The notes: generated by a model from the sequence alone, not told the origin. DNA of 64,000 bases from Ovis canadensis (GCF_042477335.2 NC_091255.1:29428501-29492500), one strand, 5' to 3'; shown: positions 39,593 through 53,600, counted from the stretch's first letter. Numbers and translations: made by a program.

Positions 39593-42500
39593 CCTCCAGA
39601 ATAAACTTTGAGTCAGGCTACGGTAGTTTTCAAAGTAAAGAGAACAAGAGGCACTGAGCGAGAGGTCAAAACTTCTACTCATCTCTGTCAATCGCCCAGA
39701 CCTGCTGTTTTGGGTCTGAGTTTTCCATGAACAGAAAAGGGAAATAGGTCACCCGAGATTATCAGACCGTTTGAAGAGAATACAGTTTGGAAAGTTGTTG
39801 ATAGGCTATCATGGACTTCCCCTGGACAGAACTCAGCTACGTAAATAGCACAAGAACACTCAGTTGTGGGAGTCTAAGGGCTGGCAAAACCCCATGGCAT
39901 GCTTGAATTACAGACCTCATGTAGAGAATGTTTCTTTAGGCAGGTAAATTAAATGATTAAAAAATATAATTATTTTTTAAAAAAGGCAGAGCAAGACCAT
40001 TTCCTCGACACTTAAAAAAAGTTTTTTTCTTCACAGCGTTTGAGGGTTCCCCCCACCCCCTGCATCTCTGTTGTCATTTAATGCAGTGAGAGTGAGCATT
40101 AAACACCATGGCGAGAACAGTGCAATACTGTCAAAGCCCAGGTGTGTACTTCTTGATATGAGGGATGTCACCATCTCAGGGGAGTCACCGAGTGGACACG
40201 ACTCTTTACCTCCATGCCAAGCCGCCTCCTACAATCCTGCACAGCTCCCTGTCCTTTCCCCATCATCTTGGTGATGGAACTGCCTCAACCAGACAGGGCA
40301 GTGTCAGTGGATGAGCCCTGGAAATTCACAACCCTGTCTTGCAAGTCTCCTCACACTGGAACATGCCACCTAGCAGAACACTTTACAACACACTGAATAT
40401 CCAGGAGTCACAAGACTGCGTGGATGATACATCTGAACACTGAAGAAACTATTTTGGAACAGCACAGGTACCTATCATTACTACACCTTAAAAAACACTT
40501 AGAACAGGAGGTTTCTGTCTAACTGGCCTCCTGGCAGGGACGTCAGACCCAACCATGGCCTCCTCATGGCAACTGGATTCACAGCTCGTCTTGGGCACCT
40601 ACGAGTGGCCTCAGCCCACCTCTGCTGTCTCCTTCAGGTCACCCTGGCCTCACCGAGCTCTGGCCTCTGACATCACATTCACAGCCTGTGAATCTGTCTT
40701 CTCCTCTCAGTGCTGTGAAGAATCCCAAGCCTAACCCTCAGCTCTGTGCTTGGTGTGTCTCTCAGCAATGTGGCCATCGACCAGAGCACACAGGAAGCCC
40801 ATCTGTAGGCCTCTGTGGTTCCGAGGAGCTGCAGAAGGCATTCCTTCCGGGCTCAACGTGTGTTCTCTAAGAAGCTGAAACGGTATTTACAGGAGGTGCT
40901 CCTGCGCTAAGGACCTCCACAATAGCAGCAAAGCAACAGCATCCTAAGTGTGGTCATTAGGGGCACCTGCCCTTGCCGAGGCCTCCCTGTGGCTCTTCAG
41001 CCCAATCTATTAGGGGCTTCTGACCTGGGCAGCAGTAACACTCACATATGCTCCCTGGTTCTGATTCAGCCAACGTTTTGGGATTTCAGTCTCAAAGAGG
41101 CATCAGCCTTCAGTCACGCTGCAATCTAATTGGGAGCCTTTGGGGGTTTCTCTGAGGAGGAAGTTACTAACGCATAATTTGGCAGGAGCTGGTGATTAGA
41201 AGTCTCCATTTAAATTACACCACTGTCCACAGATTCTCCGCAGATTCCTACCAACACCCATGAGTTTTATTTCTGTGGTATCTGTATGTCTTCCAGTTGC
41301 AGCTTTACTCCTTAAAATGGATTAAATCAAAAAGACCCTACAACATTAACAACAAAACAAGGTAACAAAGTGACGACATTATGTACATAAATACTGTATA
41401 TAAACTAGAGAAATGACAAATCTTCCAGGAAAAGAAAAAAAAGAAAACTTATGTCAAGTGTTAACAGTGATAGTATTAAAAAGAAAAACCTTTGCATTTG
41501 ATGGAGGTTAGACATAGGTCATGTAACAATTCAAATATCTATGAAATTAAAAAAAGATAGGCAGCGTTGGGAGAAACAGCATGAGGGAGGAAAATAAATT
41601 GGAAAAAATATGGCCATGAAACTGGAAAGGCCCACAGAATTATTCAAGTAACGAGAGGGTTAAAACCCTACATCTGTACTCATTTTAGAACCCAAACACA
41701 TTTTCAGCTGCTGTTTTTCAAACTCGTCCCTGTCGTGTTTCCTCATTGGGAGATGCTGCAGAGCACATTTCTGGGGGTTAGGGGGGAGGAGGGGGAGGGG
41801 AAGAAAGGGTAGGATGACCACCTTAGTGGAGTCCATCCACCCGGAAGATACTGGGCGTGACCACCTCTCCTCCCCCTATTTCACCGCCTCTTATTTGGCT
41901 TCCCTCTACAGAGGACCTCTTGGATTTCATTTGGAGGTCATTTTAAATTTAATAAAATTATTTGCTTGGGGTTAAAAAAAAAAAAGTATTTGCTCGACAG
42001 GTTTACAAAGCCAGCCGTTATCATGCCTTTTTGTAATGATACACTCTGGAGACCAGAAGAGATGATTTCTGGAAGACCCTCTTTGAAAGCAAAGCAGAGC
42101 CTGCCCACCTCGGGAACTCCCAGTGGGCTGGGCTGAGAACACGATGACGTCAGGCTGCCCCCTTCAGCAAATCTGAATCCAATGCATCAGGTCTGGAGAC
42201 CAAACCCTCATCACACAGGCCTAGGGCAGTGCTTCCAATTTCCAGCTTCATCCCCACCCTCCCCATCTGCTTCCTTCCTCAATCAAGCCAGCAGGCCTTT
42301 CCTCGGAGGGCAAAATGAGGAGCAGGTGGCAGTTGATTGAAAAACAGCACGTTGCCTTGGATAAAGGTGTTCTTTGAAAATGAGTATTTTTTTGAGGTTC
42401 GAATTTTCTCAAAAAAAAAAAAAAATTGACAAAATGGCCTTGCTGTCCAAATCAAACTCTCTCTCTCACACACACACGGGGTGGGGTTGGGGAACAAACC

Positions 42501-42632
42501 CTGCATGCTCCAGGAACAGTAAAATGACCAAAATATTATAAAATTAACCAATAAAGTGCATGGTTCCTTACGTATTACACCTGCCCCTTTTACAAACATT
42601 TCTTTTAGAAAGTCACGTGTACAGGCTCAGAA

Positions 42633-44660
42633 TCACATGGTATTATAGAAGGGGTTGGTTGTCCGTTTTTTATCATTTGCTTTTCTCAGTCTCCTAAGGG
42701 GGTGAGTTCTGCCGTGCTGCTGTCGGGGCGCCACAGCCAGCCCCGGGGCCGGGCTGGTGTCCTGCAGTCCCTGGGTCGGTACCGAAGGCAGGCCTCCTTC
42801 CGAACTAGTCAATTCAGGTCCTGCCCTGGGGAGCAAACACTGCTGACTGTAACCAAACTCTTTGGCATACTGTACAAGGGGCCTCTCCACTGGCCTGCTC
42901 TGTGCGATACACTCTGTGGTTCTGAGTTGCTCTATGAAATACTTGGTGGGCTCTCGGTTCTGGGGAGTGTCTGGGTTTTCTGGGGGCTCCTGGGCCTCCA
43001 TGCCCGAGTCCGTTCTGAGGAAGGGCTGAAGCAGTTTGAGATGAGGGGACTCAGAGGAGACAGGCTCCCTCTCTGGTGAACAGTCTTTACAGAGGTCCAA
43101 GTAACCTAACTTGGCAAGGGAAGCTGAACACCTCATTTGGAGTGGCTTGGGGAGCCCTACCTGGGAAGTCACTCGGGACCCGATTTCTTTAGCGCGTTCC
43201 TTCACCACCCTGGGGCTCTGACTGAGACTCTCTATACTGTCGCTACTGGAGCTGTGTGGGAGCTGATTGGCTACAGATGTTGGGTCCAGTTTTTCTAGTT
43301 GCTCCCCGATATTATTACCCAGTTGGTTGATTAAATGCAGGTCTTCGCTACTGAACTGGGAGCCCTGATATGGCACTTCATCACCCCTGGAGAGGGGGCT
43401 CTCCTGACTTTCTTCCTGGCTGCCCTGCTCTGTGGAGGGCTCACTGTCTGTGGTGCTGCTCTGCCCTGTGACGCCTTCCAGGTGAACCACTGTCTGGGGG
43501 TGCAGGTGATCCGGGCTGGCGCCACATGGCTGGGTCGTGAGACTGACAACAGGCGCTGCTGGGCTGCTCAGGGTTGGGGGCAGATCGACCGACCTGCTGT
43601 GCTCGTGCTGGGGAGAGGAAGAATGAGGCGGAGGTAGCACTCTGGGGTGCAGAGGAGCCTGGTGGGGGCTCAGCGTCCGGTTCAGATTTTCATCCAGAGC
43701 ACAGAGGACAGTGAGGGTCTCTTCCACCTTCACTGTCCTCAGTCCCTGCGCCCCACTCTTCTCACTGCTGGCTCTTTCCCACCCTGGCCCGGGATCAGCG
43801 GATGTGGTTGTGTAGGTGTATTCAATGATTTCTATCTTCTTGGGAAAGGGAGCAGGGGCCACTGGTGTCTCGGGCCCCTGGCCTGAGACCCCAGTCCTGG
43901 GCTCCCGCAGGACGCCCTCATGCCGTGGGCCATGCTGAGGTGCTGGCGCTGGGTGAGACTCCTGCAGCTCAGGGGCTGGGATGATGGCAAGCTGCTCAGG
44001 ACGCGGTAAAGAGCCAGACTCAGACCCACCGCATCGCCCTTGGCCCCTGCCTGTCTCTGGCTCCTTGGGGACATATGACAGTTCTGGGGCGGCTTCGTCA
44101 CTCTTCCCTTTCGCTGCCGGGTCTGCCACCGAAGACTCGTTCTTGGAATTCTTACGAGTGGACAGCGAGGTCCCCACGGGGGCAGCACCATGGTGCTCCT
44201 GTTCTTGCCGCAGGCGCTCCTCAAACTCCAAGGTGGCTCGCCTCACGGACCCGGGGTACCACTTGGCATCCGCGGGCATCCCGGGGCCCCAGAGCTCTTG
44301 TTCCCCCTCTGCTGGTTCCTCTTCTTCCACCTCCGTGGTGGAGGAGTGTGCCCCTGGACACCCCTCGGGGTCCCCCTTCCCTGAGTCTTTGGCTGGTTCA
44401 GGCTGGGCTGGGCAGGAACCTTCACTCTGCTCCAGGTGTCCAGGTCTGTTCTCGGCGGCCTGGGCCCTCTCCAGGGGCAGCTCGTGGACGATGTGCTTCT
44501 TTGGTGTGTGGCAGGGGTTGGACAGCACATCTCCTTTCACTTGAATCTGTCCAACTCCTTGACTGATGGATTCAATCTCAGTGACGATTTCTTTGACTGA
44601 CATCGCATTTTCTGAGTGTGGCTGCATGAAGATGTCTGGGCTGACCTGTTCTGAGATTGC
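42633..44660 (-). CDS. SSH2: SSH2 last coding exon, tail part 2 (2028 nt)
   Basis: 675 residues and TGA, starting AISEQVSPDIFMQ after a CTTCTCAG acceptor and ending NPFYNTM. It contains the conserved WYPGSVRRATLEFEERLR and the SASLAKLGYLDLCKDC motif. Much of the rest is low-conservation Ser/Pro/Glu-rich sequence; compared with the human protein as I remember it, there are several indels. Confidence 0.95.
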   Translation of the reverse strand, partial: AISEQVSPDIFMQPHSENAMSVKEIVTEIESISQGVGQIQVKGDVLSNPCHTPKKHIVHELPLERAQAAENRPGHLEQSEGSCPAQPEPAKDSGKGDPEGCPGAHSSTTEVEEEEPAEGEQELWGPGMPADAKWYPGSVRRATLEFEERLRQEQEHHGAAPVGTSLSTRKNSKNESSVADPAAKGKSDEAAPELSYVPKEPETGRGQGRCGGSESGSLPRPEQLAIIPAPELQESHPAPAPQHGPRHEGVLREPRTGVSGQGPETPVAPAPFPKKIEIIEYTYTTTSADPGPGWERASSEKSGAQGLRTVKVEETLTVLCALDENLNRTLSPHQAPLHPRVLPPPHSSSPQHEHSRSVDLPPTLSSPAAPVVSLTTQPCGASPDHLHPQTVVHLEGVTGQSSTTDSEPSTEQGSQEESQESPLSRGDEVPYQGSQFSSEDLHLINQLGNNIGEQLEKLDPTSVANQLPHSSSSDSIESLSQSPRVVKERAKEIGSRVTSQVGLPKPLQMRCSASLAKLGYLDLCKDCSPEREPVSSESPHLKLLQPFLRTDSGMEAQEPPENPDTPQNREPTKYFIEQLRTTECIAQSRPVERPLVQYAKEFGYSQQCLLPRAGPELTSSEGGLPSVPTQGLQDTSPAPGLAVAPRQQHGRTHPLRRLRKANDKKRTTNPFYNTM

Positions 44661-47600
44661 CTGAGAAGAGGGAACAGTAAGAAGGTTATGGTAAACTGAC
44701 TGGAAGAGCCAGATTGTTTGCTCACTAGCTTCTGATCCAGGAGAACCTTCTGGCTCTGAGGACACAAATCCTGGGGTGCCTGGAACTGTCCTCCGCCTGG
44801 CGTTACACTCTATTTCATGGTACAAGAAAAGAACAGATTCACCAAAGACAGAGATACAAAATTAGTCATACATCGTGTCACTGCCTATTAAACTTTTGAT
44901 CTGTTTGCTAATAGGCTTCTGTTCCAATAGCTTGCTCCAAAAGTAAACAGCAAGTAGCCCTGGAGGCTCCTATAATCCTTATTTTCTGAAGACCTTGAGC
45001 CTTCTAGATTCAGGCCATCCTGGGGTAAACGAAACTTTTCCTCTGTAGCCTATCAACTTCTGGCCTAATCTGGTTCAAGGGGAAGAGTTCCACTGAAGGG
45101 CTCAGTGGCTGCCTTACACGCCCAGAGTCCGAGGGAGACGGATGTCTGACTTGGAGTCTCACTGCTCTCTTCTGTCCTATCTTGCCAGCTCTTATCCACT
45201 CCTCCCCCTGCTTCTCCCAGTGGCCGCATCCCAGCATGTGAGCACAATTCCTATGTTTCATGAGGCTCCTTCCGTGGCTGGTGCAGCCACATACCTGAGC
45301 AAACTGAGAAACCGTGACTCTGACATTTTACTGTTCCACCAGTTACAAGTCCCCGGATGGGTTTAGAACAAAGCCAGAGAAGACTGGCCAGTGCGAAATC
45401 AAGCCCTACTGTGAAACAGTTAAGAATCTCAGAATTCAGAGATGGCCCTTGGACGTCTCTTAAAGCAACATCATTCTGAGCCTCAATCTATTTGGGCAGC
45501 GTTTTTGTAAATTTTCAAAGTACAGTATTTTCCTATGAATTGTTCTGGTCTTTCTCCTTCAAAAGAGTCAGAGCTAGTGCAGACTAGCAAGGTCAGTTAT
45601 GCCTTTGGGAGAAATGTGCTGGGACATCAGGCAGAGTCCAACTTGCCAAAGCTGGGAGAGAAGCCACAGCGGGCCCAGTGTGGTGCAGGGGCTGTGGAGA
45701 GAGAGCTCATATGACCAGGAACTTTGCAGAAAAGCTATTTCTGTCAGAGCCGCTGCATCCATTAGTCCAAAGGCGAGCTTGGGCATTCTGGTCTCCCGGT
45801 AGAAATGAAATAGAGACATAACTTTGGGGGAGAAGAGAAGACAGAGCAGAGGCAACAACTGCCCTGGGTTGGTTAAGAAGAGAGAAGATGAGGAGTACAC
45901 GAGGTGGTAAATTTAAGTAGGCAGATATCAGGAGACGTCAAGAGTCTAGTCAGCTCCAGTGAAATCATTAAATGACTTGATTTATGTCAAAGCAAATTGA
46001 TCATCATTTACTTCCCATTATCAATCTTAAGATACCATTTTTTAAAGATACCACCCAATTTCAAGTCAAAATGAGAATAATAATGTGAATCTTATAACTG
46101 TTCACACATAATAACTGTTCCCCTCCCTGGTCTGAGATGGCTCATAGGAACTCATCGGCCACTGAGAAGAATCTTGGGATTCTGTCTGCTCTTAAATTAT
46201 TTCCTCAAACCATCTCTCAATTCTAGAATACCACAGGGTGGCAAGGTGAGGAACAATTCAGATACATTATCAATAGCAAGAACTCAGCATGGGAATTAGC
46301 TGCTATTCCAACAACTATTAACACATGTCCAGCCTTTGAATTTTCTGAGGCAGAAAGAACTTCCCCAAACAAATCCATCCTCTCAGAGAGACGGGTCTCA
46401 CTCAGGCAGCAGGCGAGTCCCTGGCACCTCCCTGCTGGTTGAGATTTGATCTGAACTGCAGAGGTCTAGGGGAGACCTCTCCTTGTTCTGGGAGGACATG
46501 CGTTTTGGCTAATCCCTTCTTCCCTCATCCCCTTTCAGAAATGCTTCTAATGACACCAAAAGCCTGGAAAGATAAATTCCTTGAAATGCTACTGATTTAA
46601 AAAAGATAACTATATTTAAACTCTAAGTTCTCCCAGCAAGTCCCAGCTAGCCTGTCTCCCCTATATCGCCTTCTTCAGTCTTTATCAATATCAAAAATAG
46701 AGTGAACAGAGCAGAATCCCAAATATTTTGTCTTCACAGAGAACAAAAGTAGGGACAGAACCATAAAGAGAGTCTTTACCTTTGGCTGCTCCTCATCTAC
46801 TGAAGATTCCTCAGATGCATGGGGAGTATTACTCAAAGAGCTGCTTCTCTGCCCATCAGTGGTTGCTTCAGAAGGGGCTGCTTCCACCACTGACAGTCGA
46901 CAGCTCTCATTCCTTCCTCCACCCACTTCCTCCATCCTTGAATGAGAAAAAGATCGGGACCGGGTTTCTTGGGAAAGCTCTACAAACTTCTCTAGAGCGC
47001 TGAAAAAGTCAATGCGGTCTCCGCTGAAATCTGAGACTGCAGCCTGGCAGCTGGGCTGGGGGCTCGGTGACTCGGGGTCCGGGGACATGGGGAGGTCTTT
47101 CAGGCGGGACGTCAGCTCTTCCATGGGCAGCAGGTGGACACTCATGTCTGCTTTCAGCGCGTCTGTCTCCAGATCTTCCACGGTTAAGTCTGGGAACTTG
47201 TGGGCCATTTCTGGGTCCTGTCCAGGTTGGATTAAGGCTTTGGATGCATGGCAGTTGTCAAGAGGGAATTTCGGTTCATTGAGACAACACCCTGATGAGC
47301 ATCCATTGATGTCATTTAGGTTTAATTCATCTTCAATCTGTCCGGCATGAAATTCCCGAGAAGTAAACTCCAAGCAAATCATTCTTTCTTTGGTGCACAG
47401 GCCTTTCTGATTCTCATCCTGTGGGACCACATGTTCCACAAAGACGGGAGGGATGGGTGAGGGGCTCTCCATGGTCTTCACCTCGGCAATCTGGTCTGCT
47501 GAGGTGGTAATCTCCTTTTTGTTGAGTTCCAGTCCTGGTTTGCAGATGGGTTCATGGTGGTCCGAGAGGTCGCTATCTGAATGCGATCTCCAGAGTTTGT

Positions 47601-50600
47601 TGTGCCGCTGTTTGCTGTGGAGGACACACATAGGAAATGACTTATTCTGATTTGTGAAAACAATCAATACCCTCCCAGGAAACACCTCCCAGAGAAATGT
47701 AAATCTCATCCTGCAAGATGCTTGGTCAATGCCCAATGGGAGTAGGCAATCAACAGTTGAAAAGAGGCTCAATGTTACTAACAGCAAACAACAAAAACAA
47801 AGCAGAACAACAAAGGCAAATGAACATGAGACGCGACTTTTTACGGTCAGACTTACAAGAGCTAAGATGGTTAACAGTCAGTGTTGATGATGGTTTGGCC
47901 AAACTAGCACTCTCATGATATATGGTTGGTAGGGGTGTGCACTGTAGAATTTCAAAGAGTGAAATCTGGCAATAGCTCTCAAAATTTAACCCTTTCACCA
48001 GCAACTTTCCCTTTAAAATTTTTACTTTGAGAAATACTACTACATAAATGCACAAAGCTATATACATAAGGATGTTTACTCTAACACTATGGCACCAAAA
48101 AAATTTATTTAAATTACATTCCATACACTTACATGCTATGAGGCTATTAGAAAGAGTCAGTATTTCAATGGAACGATGTCCAAGGTGTATTACTAAGTGA
48201 AAAGCATGTTGAACACACTTGGAACATTACGTCCCATGTCAGAATAATTGTAGGAAAACATCTGCAGGAGCATCATTAAGCTGGTAACAATGTTTATTTT
48301 GAGGAAGGCAGGGCTTTCACTTTGGGGGAGGGCTTTACATTCTACACTCTGTAGTATGTCTGTGATTTGTGAATTAAAAATGAGCATGTTTAGTATTAAT
48401 AACTGTGGGGAAAAACTAAAACAAAACAGCATCCAAATAATACAAAGAGAAACACTTTAATGGAGCCCAGCATAAGTCCTCATAATTGAGATAAAGAGCT
48501 GATAGAGGATTAATCACTGATGTGGAAGTGTGAGGAGGGTGACAGTCTTTCTTGAATTAGAAAGCCAAGATGAGGGAGGTCCCTAGTGGTGCAGTGGTTA
48601 GGACCCGGAGCTTTCACTGTGGTGGCAAAGATGAGGCTAGTAAATCTGGAGATGAAGGATGGTAACAGAGAGGAAGAGGATAAGCATAAAGTACAGGCCC
48701 CTTTCATGAAGATATCTGGATAAAAATCACCAAGCTAAAGTGACCCCAGAAAAGGAGGTAAGCCAAAAAGACTACACACACATCCACCCTGTGGTTGATT
48801 TTGTGGAGAGGAGGTCTGATGAGATCTCATTTCAAAGCCCGCTCTAACAGGAAGCACAGTTCCCAAGGCTCCAATCAAAAAGAGGAAGGTGGCCCTGTGG
48901 CTGGCCCAGGGAACAGGTTGCCAAATGTGGCATTTGGGGTGCAGTTTCCACGACTCACAGCGGATGAAGAGTTACTTCACCTCAGGCTGGAATGGGAAAC
49001 AGCCCAGGACAGCTTACTCAGGGCTCAGGGCCATACCTGCCTCGGCTGCCTGTGAATCTCTGCCGAGTCATGCGCCTGCACTAATGTGAACCCCTGTTTG
49101 TTCTCAGCTCTGCACCTGCTCTCAGCTCCCCCGCCTGTTGGCTGCTTGGGTGGAGCTCTCTCTGACTCAGGCCTGCCCAGCAGAAGAGTGCTTTTCTGGG
49201 TAGGGAGCAGGTCAATTTGTTTATGAAGACAGCTATAATCAATTAGCTGGCTGTGAGGTAGGCTTTTCACCCTTCCCAAGCTGCATGAACTCCAGCCACC
49301 CCTAGGAGGAGACAACATATCACACATCCCAAACGCGTGAGTGGTGGTAGGCTGGTGCCAGCGAACTGGTTGGATAGGTGGGGCCTTTGCGACCAATGGA
49401 TGCCCCTGTGCTTTAAAGTTCCTTCTTTTCAATCGAGACACCCTGTTTCCTGACCTAAATAATGACCGTGTTCTCCAGTTTCTGCTCTTTGCCTGTAGTG
49501 AGGATGTTCAAACTGGCACCAAGTCCTCTCAGCCACCATGGTGGGATGACTCCTGTGATGCAGACAGATCACTGGGAAGCCTATCTCTGGGAGGAGCTGT
49601 TCTCATCCTGATCATAAACAACAGCTTATGTCACCAGGCAACTCTTATCTTCCTGGTCCTGAGAACCCTCCAAAGTATGTTTCTAAAGAACTGCCTGTAA
49701 GTCACTAACCAATGAGAGACGGATGTTATGCTAATAGGCACAAACAGGGCCAGTCTCAGAGGAAGTGGCTGACATCATAGCTGCTTTACCCAGCAGGGAT
49801 TTCCTTCCCTTCCTGCAGAAGATAATCATCAGAAAATACTGGGTCAGAGCTCTGGAATTATACTGACACCTCCTGTAAAGGAGAGAGAAAAATCCTGATC
49901 CAAAAATAAGTCTGATTCTGCTGTCTTTTTTTATTTTTGCAGTAGGACCTGCAGGGAGAGTGGCAGGCGGGTCTCTGACAGTCAAGACACGGCCTTTGAA
50001 GCACCATTATTCCATGAGGCCCTTTCTCATCCTTCTCCCAACGCAGAGGTCAGTAACCAGTGACCTGAATTTTGTGCTGATCACACCCTCCTTCTTCCTT
50101 ATTGTGTCATCACATTTTGTTCTGACAATACATAGCCTGGTTTGCACGTTTTGAATTTTACATAAATGAAATCATACTGTGTATTCTTCTACAACTTTTT
50201 TTTGGGGGGCCTAACATATTTTTAAGATTCATTGATGTAGCTGTAATTTTATAGTATAGACAGTAAGCCACAATTTATTTATCTGCCCTGCTGACCAGCA
50301 GTTTTGGGCTACAAATGATTACAGACAACACTGCTGTGGACATTCTTGTGCCTGGTACAGTTTGGTTTCTCAAAGGTGTTTACATATAGGAGGGGAAAAG
50401 GTAGGTCATAGGGCCAGTGTGCATTGTTAATTTTACTCAGTAACACTACACTGCCTCCCAGTGAAGCCTCTTCCCAAGCCAGTTTATTCTAATACTCCAT
50501 CAGTAGGGAAAGATATAAGACATTAGATCATATTTGTTACTTTAAACTGTTAACATTTATACTCAGCTGATCCTCCAGGTAGGTAACAAGTAAAAAGTGA

Positions 50601-53600
50601 GTAAGTGGTGGTTGCTCAGTTGCGTCCGACTCTTTGTGACCCCATGGACTATAGCCCGCCAGGCTCCTCTGTCTGTGGAATTCTCTAGGCAAGAATACTG
50701 GAGTGGGTAGCCAGTCCCTTCTCCAGGGGATCTTCCTTACCGAGGGATCGAACCCAGGTCTCCCGCATTGGAGGTAGATGCCTTACCATCTGAGCCACCA
50801 GGGAAGCCCGAGGCAACAAGTAAACAAGGTCAAAAAGAACTTCAGAGCTGGTTTGTGGCCTGGATGATGCAACCAAGTCTCAGGTTCTTTTCCTCCCTGA
50901 GTGGCCTCTGACTTGAATTTGGACTCACATAAACACACTGATACACGTGAAATGACTGGGTCATTCTGGGTAGGAATTTGGCCTTTTACTTAGTAAATGA
51001 GCAAGAAGGAAATCTAAACGACAGGATGCATATGCTATCCCATTCTCTTGCCTCCACTTTTTCTTAGTTACTCAGTCATGTCCGACTCCTTTGTGACCCC
51101 CTGGACTGTAGCCCACCAGGCTCCCCTGTCCATGGGATTCTCCAGGTAAGAACACTGGAGTGGACTGCCATTTCCTACTCCGGGGAACTATTTCTTCCCA
51201 ACCCAGGGATCGAATCTGTGTCTCTTCTGTCTCCTGCGTTGGCAGGCAGATTCTTCACCACTGTGCCAGCTGGGAAGCCTCTTATTGTTACATGTTTGGT
51301 GAAGTACCAACTCTGAGAATATTATGTAGAGGAAAATACTGCTAAAAAAGGAGTATCAGTTGTAGTAAAATCAGAGTGTTTATGGTCATTTCTCAGGGCA
51401 TTAGGCAGTCTGCAGAGAAGAGGAGAAGGAAGAAGGAAAGAAAGCATCAGCTAAGCATCTTCTGAGCTGTGCATGGTCCTAAATGCTCTAAGATATTTCA
51501 CTGAAACGCTATTAAGAAAATCCTTTAAACTTTTCTTGTGATTGGCTGTCACCTGACCAGGAATCCATGTTCTCTCATTCTCAGGTTCCCTCCTGCTGGC
51601 TGACCATTGTGTACCAGCTAACTAGACTAATGCCTCCACCGGCAAAGACAGCTCTATCTTCTCTGGCCCTGGTGACAGGGACAAAGAGTCAAAACACCTA
51701 TGAGGACATGTCACAGACTCCTCCTGGCCACCATCCAGTTTTTCTTCCTCACGCCTTATATGCTAGGATCTAATATCTCAGACACATGGTCCAGCTTGCA
51801 GATACATGAAAGCTGAACCTGTCAAATGGAATATAAATCTGCCAGATACCTTAACGATCAGAGTCCAGGATAACAAATCAGGGCTGCTGGTAGCTTAATG
51901 GAGGGTTTCAACACACACACACACACACACGCACACACGCACACACACACACCCCCCTCCTCCTGCATCACTCCTATCCCCCAGCTATAACAACAGAAAA
52001 CATAAAATTAGATACAAACAGTCAGTACCTTTGTGATAAACATCCTCACTTTCAGATCTAAAGGAGAATATGAAATATTAGCCTTCCTCAGGCTTAAAGA
52101 CAGACTGAAAGATGCAAAAAGTCCCTTGAATTTCACGGGGACTCTCAATGTTTGGTCTACATTCTCATATCCTGATTAAGAGACTGGAACCACCTCATAA
52201 ATCACTACAGGGGCCTACTGTCACTGTGTTAAACTTCTTTTCTAGCCAAGAGGTTGAAATGCCAAGCTAATACCCTCCAACAGAGGGTTGCCCTCTCAAG
52301 TTAAGCACCCTGTGCCACTCTAGACAACCAATGGGGCTTGACAATGCCAGGATTAGGCTGCTAGTTCTGTGGGAAAACCACGGCATGCTTCCTGGGAGAA
52401 GATGTGAAATACAAGAAGTCTGAGTGCCTGGACAGGAAATGGAATTTCTTTGCAAATACAGTGAGTCCTCGGGATTTTCCCAAGGACTTTCCTCTCTTGG
52501 TTATCGAACCACAAGGCTTGGCAGAGCTTCAGACAGTCACAGGCCTCTGGGACTTCTCCTTCTTTGCTCTTCTAAGCATACAGACCCTGAAGCAGTTCTC
52601 TGGGGCTGGGTAAGCAAGCTTCTCTGAGGCCCAACCCACTCGGCAGTCGGCTTGGCAGGTAGCTTTACAAGTGCTGTATTCCTGACAATACATCATAGCC
52701 TGCAGACCCGAGCAGCTATATGCCCAGGAGGCACTTGCACTCATCTTCCTTACTGGCAGAGGCCCAATTTGGTTTGAGTGTTCAAGTCCCACAGGGAATG
52801 TGGTACTTCCCTAACACCAGAGGGTGAACATGAATTTATTTTATCTTTTCGGCCATGTGGCTTGTGAGATCTTTGTTTCCCGACCAGGGATTGAACCCAG
52901 GCCATAGCAGTGAGAGCGAGGGAGTAGTAACCACCGGACTGCAAGAAATTCCCCGTGAGTTTGTTTTAACCAGCCCAGGAAATTCTATTTTCCTAGTCAG
53001 TGATTAGTTTTACGAGTATGACCCAGTCCTGGTCAATGGTCCTGTGAGGGTGGAGTGGGTGGCAGACTGTTGGGGAGCTTCTGCAAAAGGTCTTCCCCTC
53101 TGGTTGAAATGCCCATTCTTTCAGCCAGATGCTGTGGAACTTCTAGGGAGATGCCTAGAAATGCGGCACCTGTCTGGAGTCATAAGGCAAATTCAAGGAC
53201 CAAGCCATTAGCCAGGGAAAGGAGAGCAGGAAGAGAGCACCAACCGACGTCCTTGATGCCACCCCAAGCCATTATACAGTCTGCTCGGGTGCTTCCTGCT
53301 GCAAGAGATGGTAAATCTTTCTAAACTACCTACAGCTGGGTGTCAGGCAGGGTATCCTGTGTGTACTCCTGCTGATCTACTCTTCAGCTGATCCACTTTC
53401 CACCCTGCTCTCTGCCCTGGAGACTGACCTATGACTCCCCTCGACTGGCCCCTTGTCTTCTGACTTCCGCAGGGATTGGCTGATGGGGAGCCCCAGCAGG
53501 AGACTGGAGGGAGGAGAGTGGAGGCAGGCCACTGTTCTCCTAGCTTTTTACCCGCAGGGCCGCTCTGGCTGGCTGGAGCCCCTGACTGAAGGCTGCTGCC

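Larger units (their letters stand above)
37675..42632 (-). other. SSH2: SSH2 3' UTR (inferred, about 5 kb)
   Basis: From the SSH2 stop the minus strand runs through AT-rich, repeat-poor DNA to a poly(A) signal at 37694-37699. The scarcity of young SINEs over 5 kb contrasts with both flanks and fits a retained UTR. It includes a CA microsatellite (about 39553-39592), internal AATAAA signals that could give shorter mRNAs, and a Pumilio-type UGUACAUA near 41382-41389. Confidence 0.7.

Noticed and set aside
42702-44566. Plus-strand frames of 100-190 codons opposite the last SSH2 exon
   Set aside because: They are antisense shadows of a verified coding exon.
44661-44825. Open frame upstream of the last SSH2 exon
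   Set aside because: It precedes a CTTCTCAG acceptor whose phase fits the previous exon, so the extra 55 codons are intronic.
46675-46779. Open continuation of the SSH2 835-nt exon by about 35 codons (VKTLFMVLSLLLFS...)
   Set aside because: It lies past a good GTAAAG donor that joins in phase to the last exon, and resembles nothing in slingshots. An intronic alternative end cannot be excluded but has no support.
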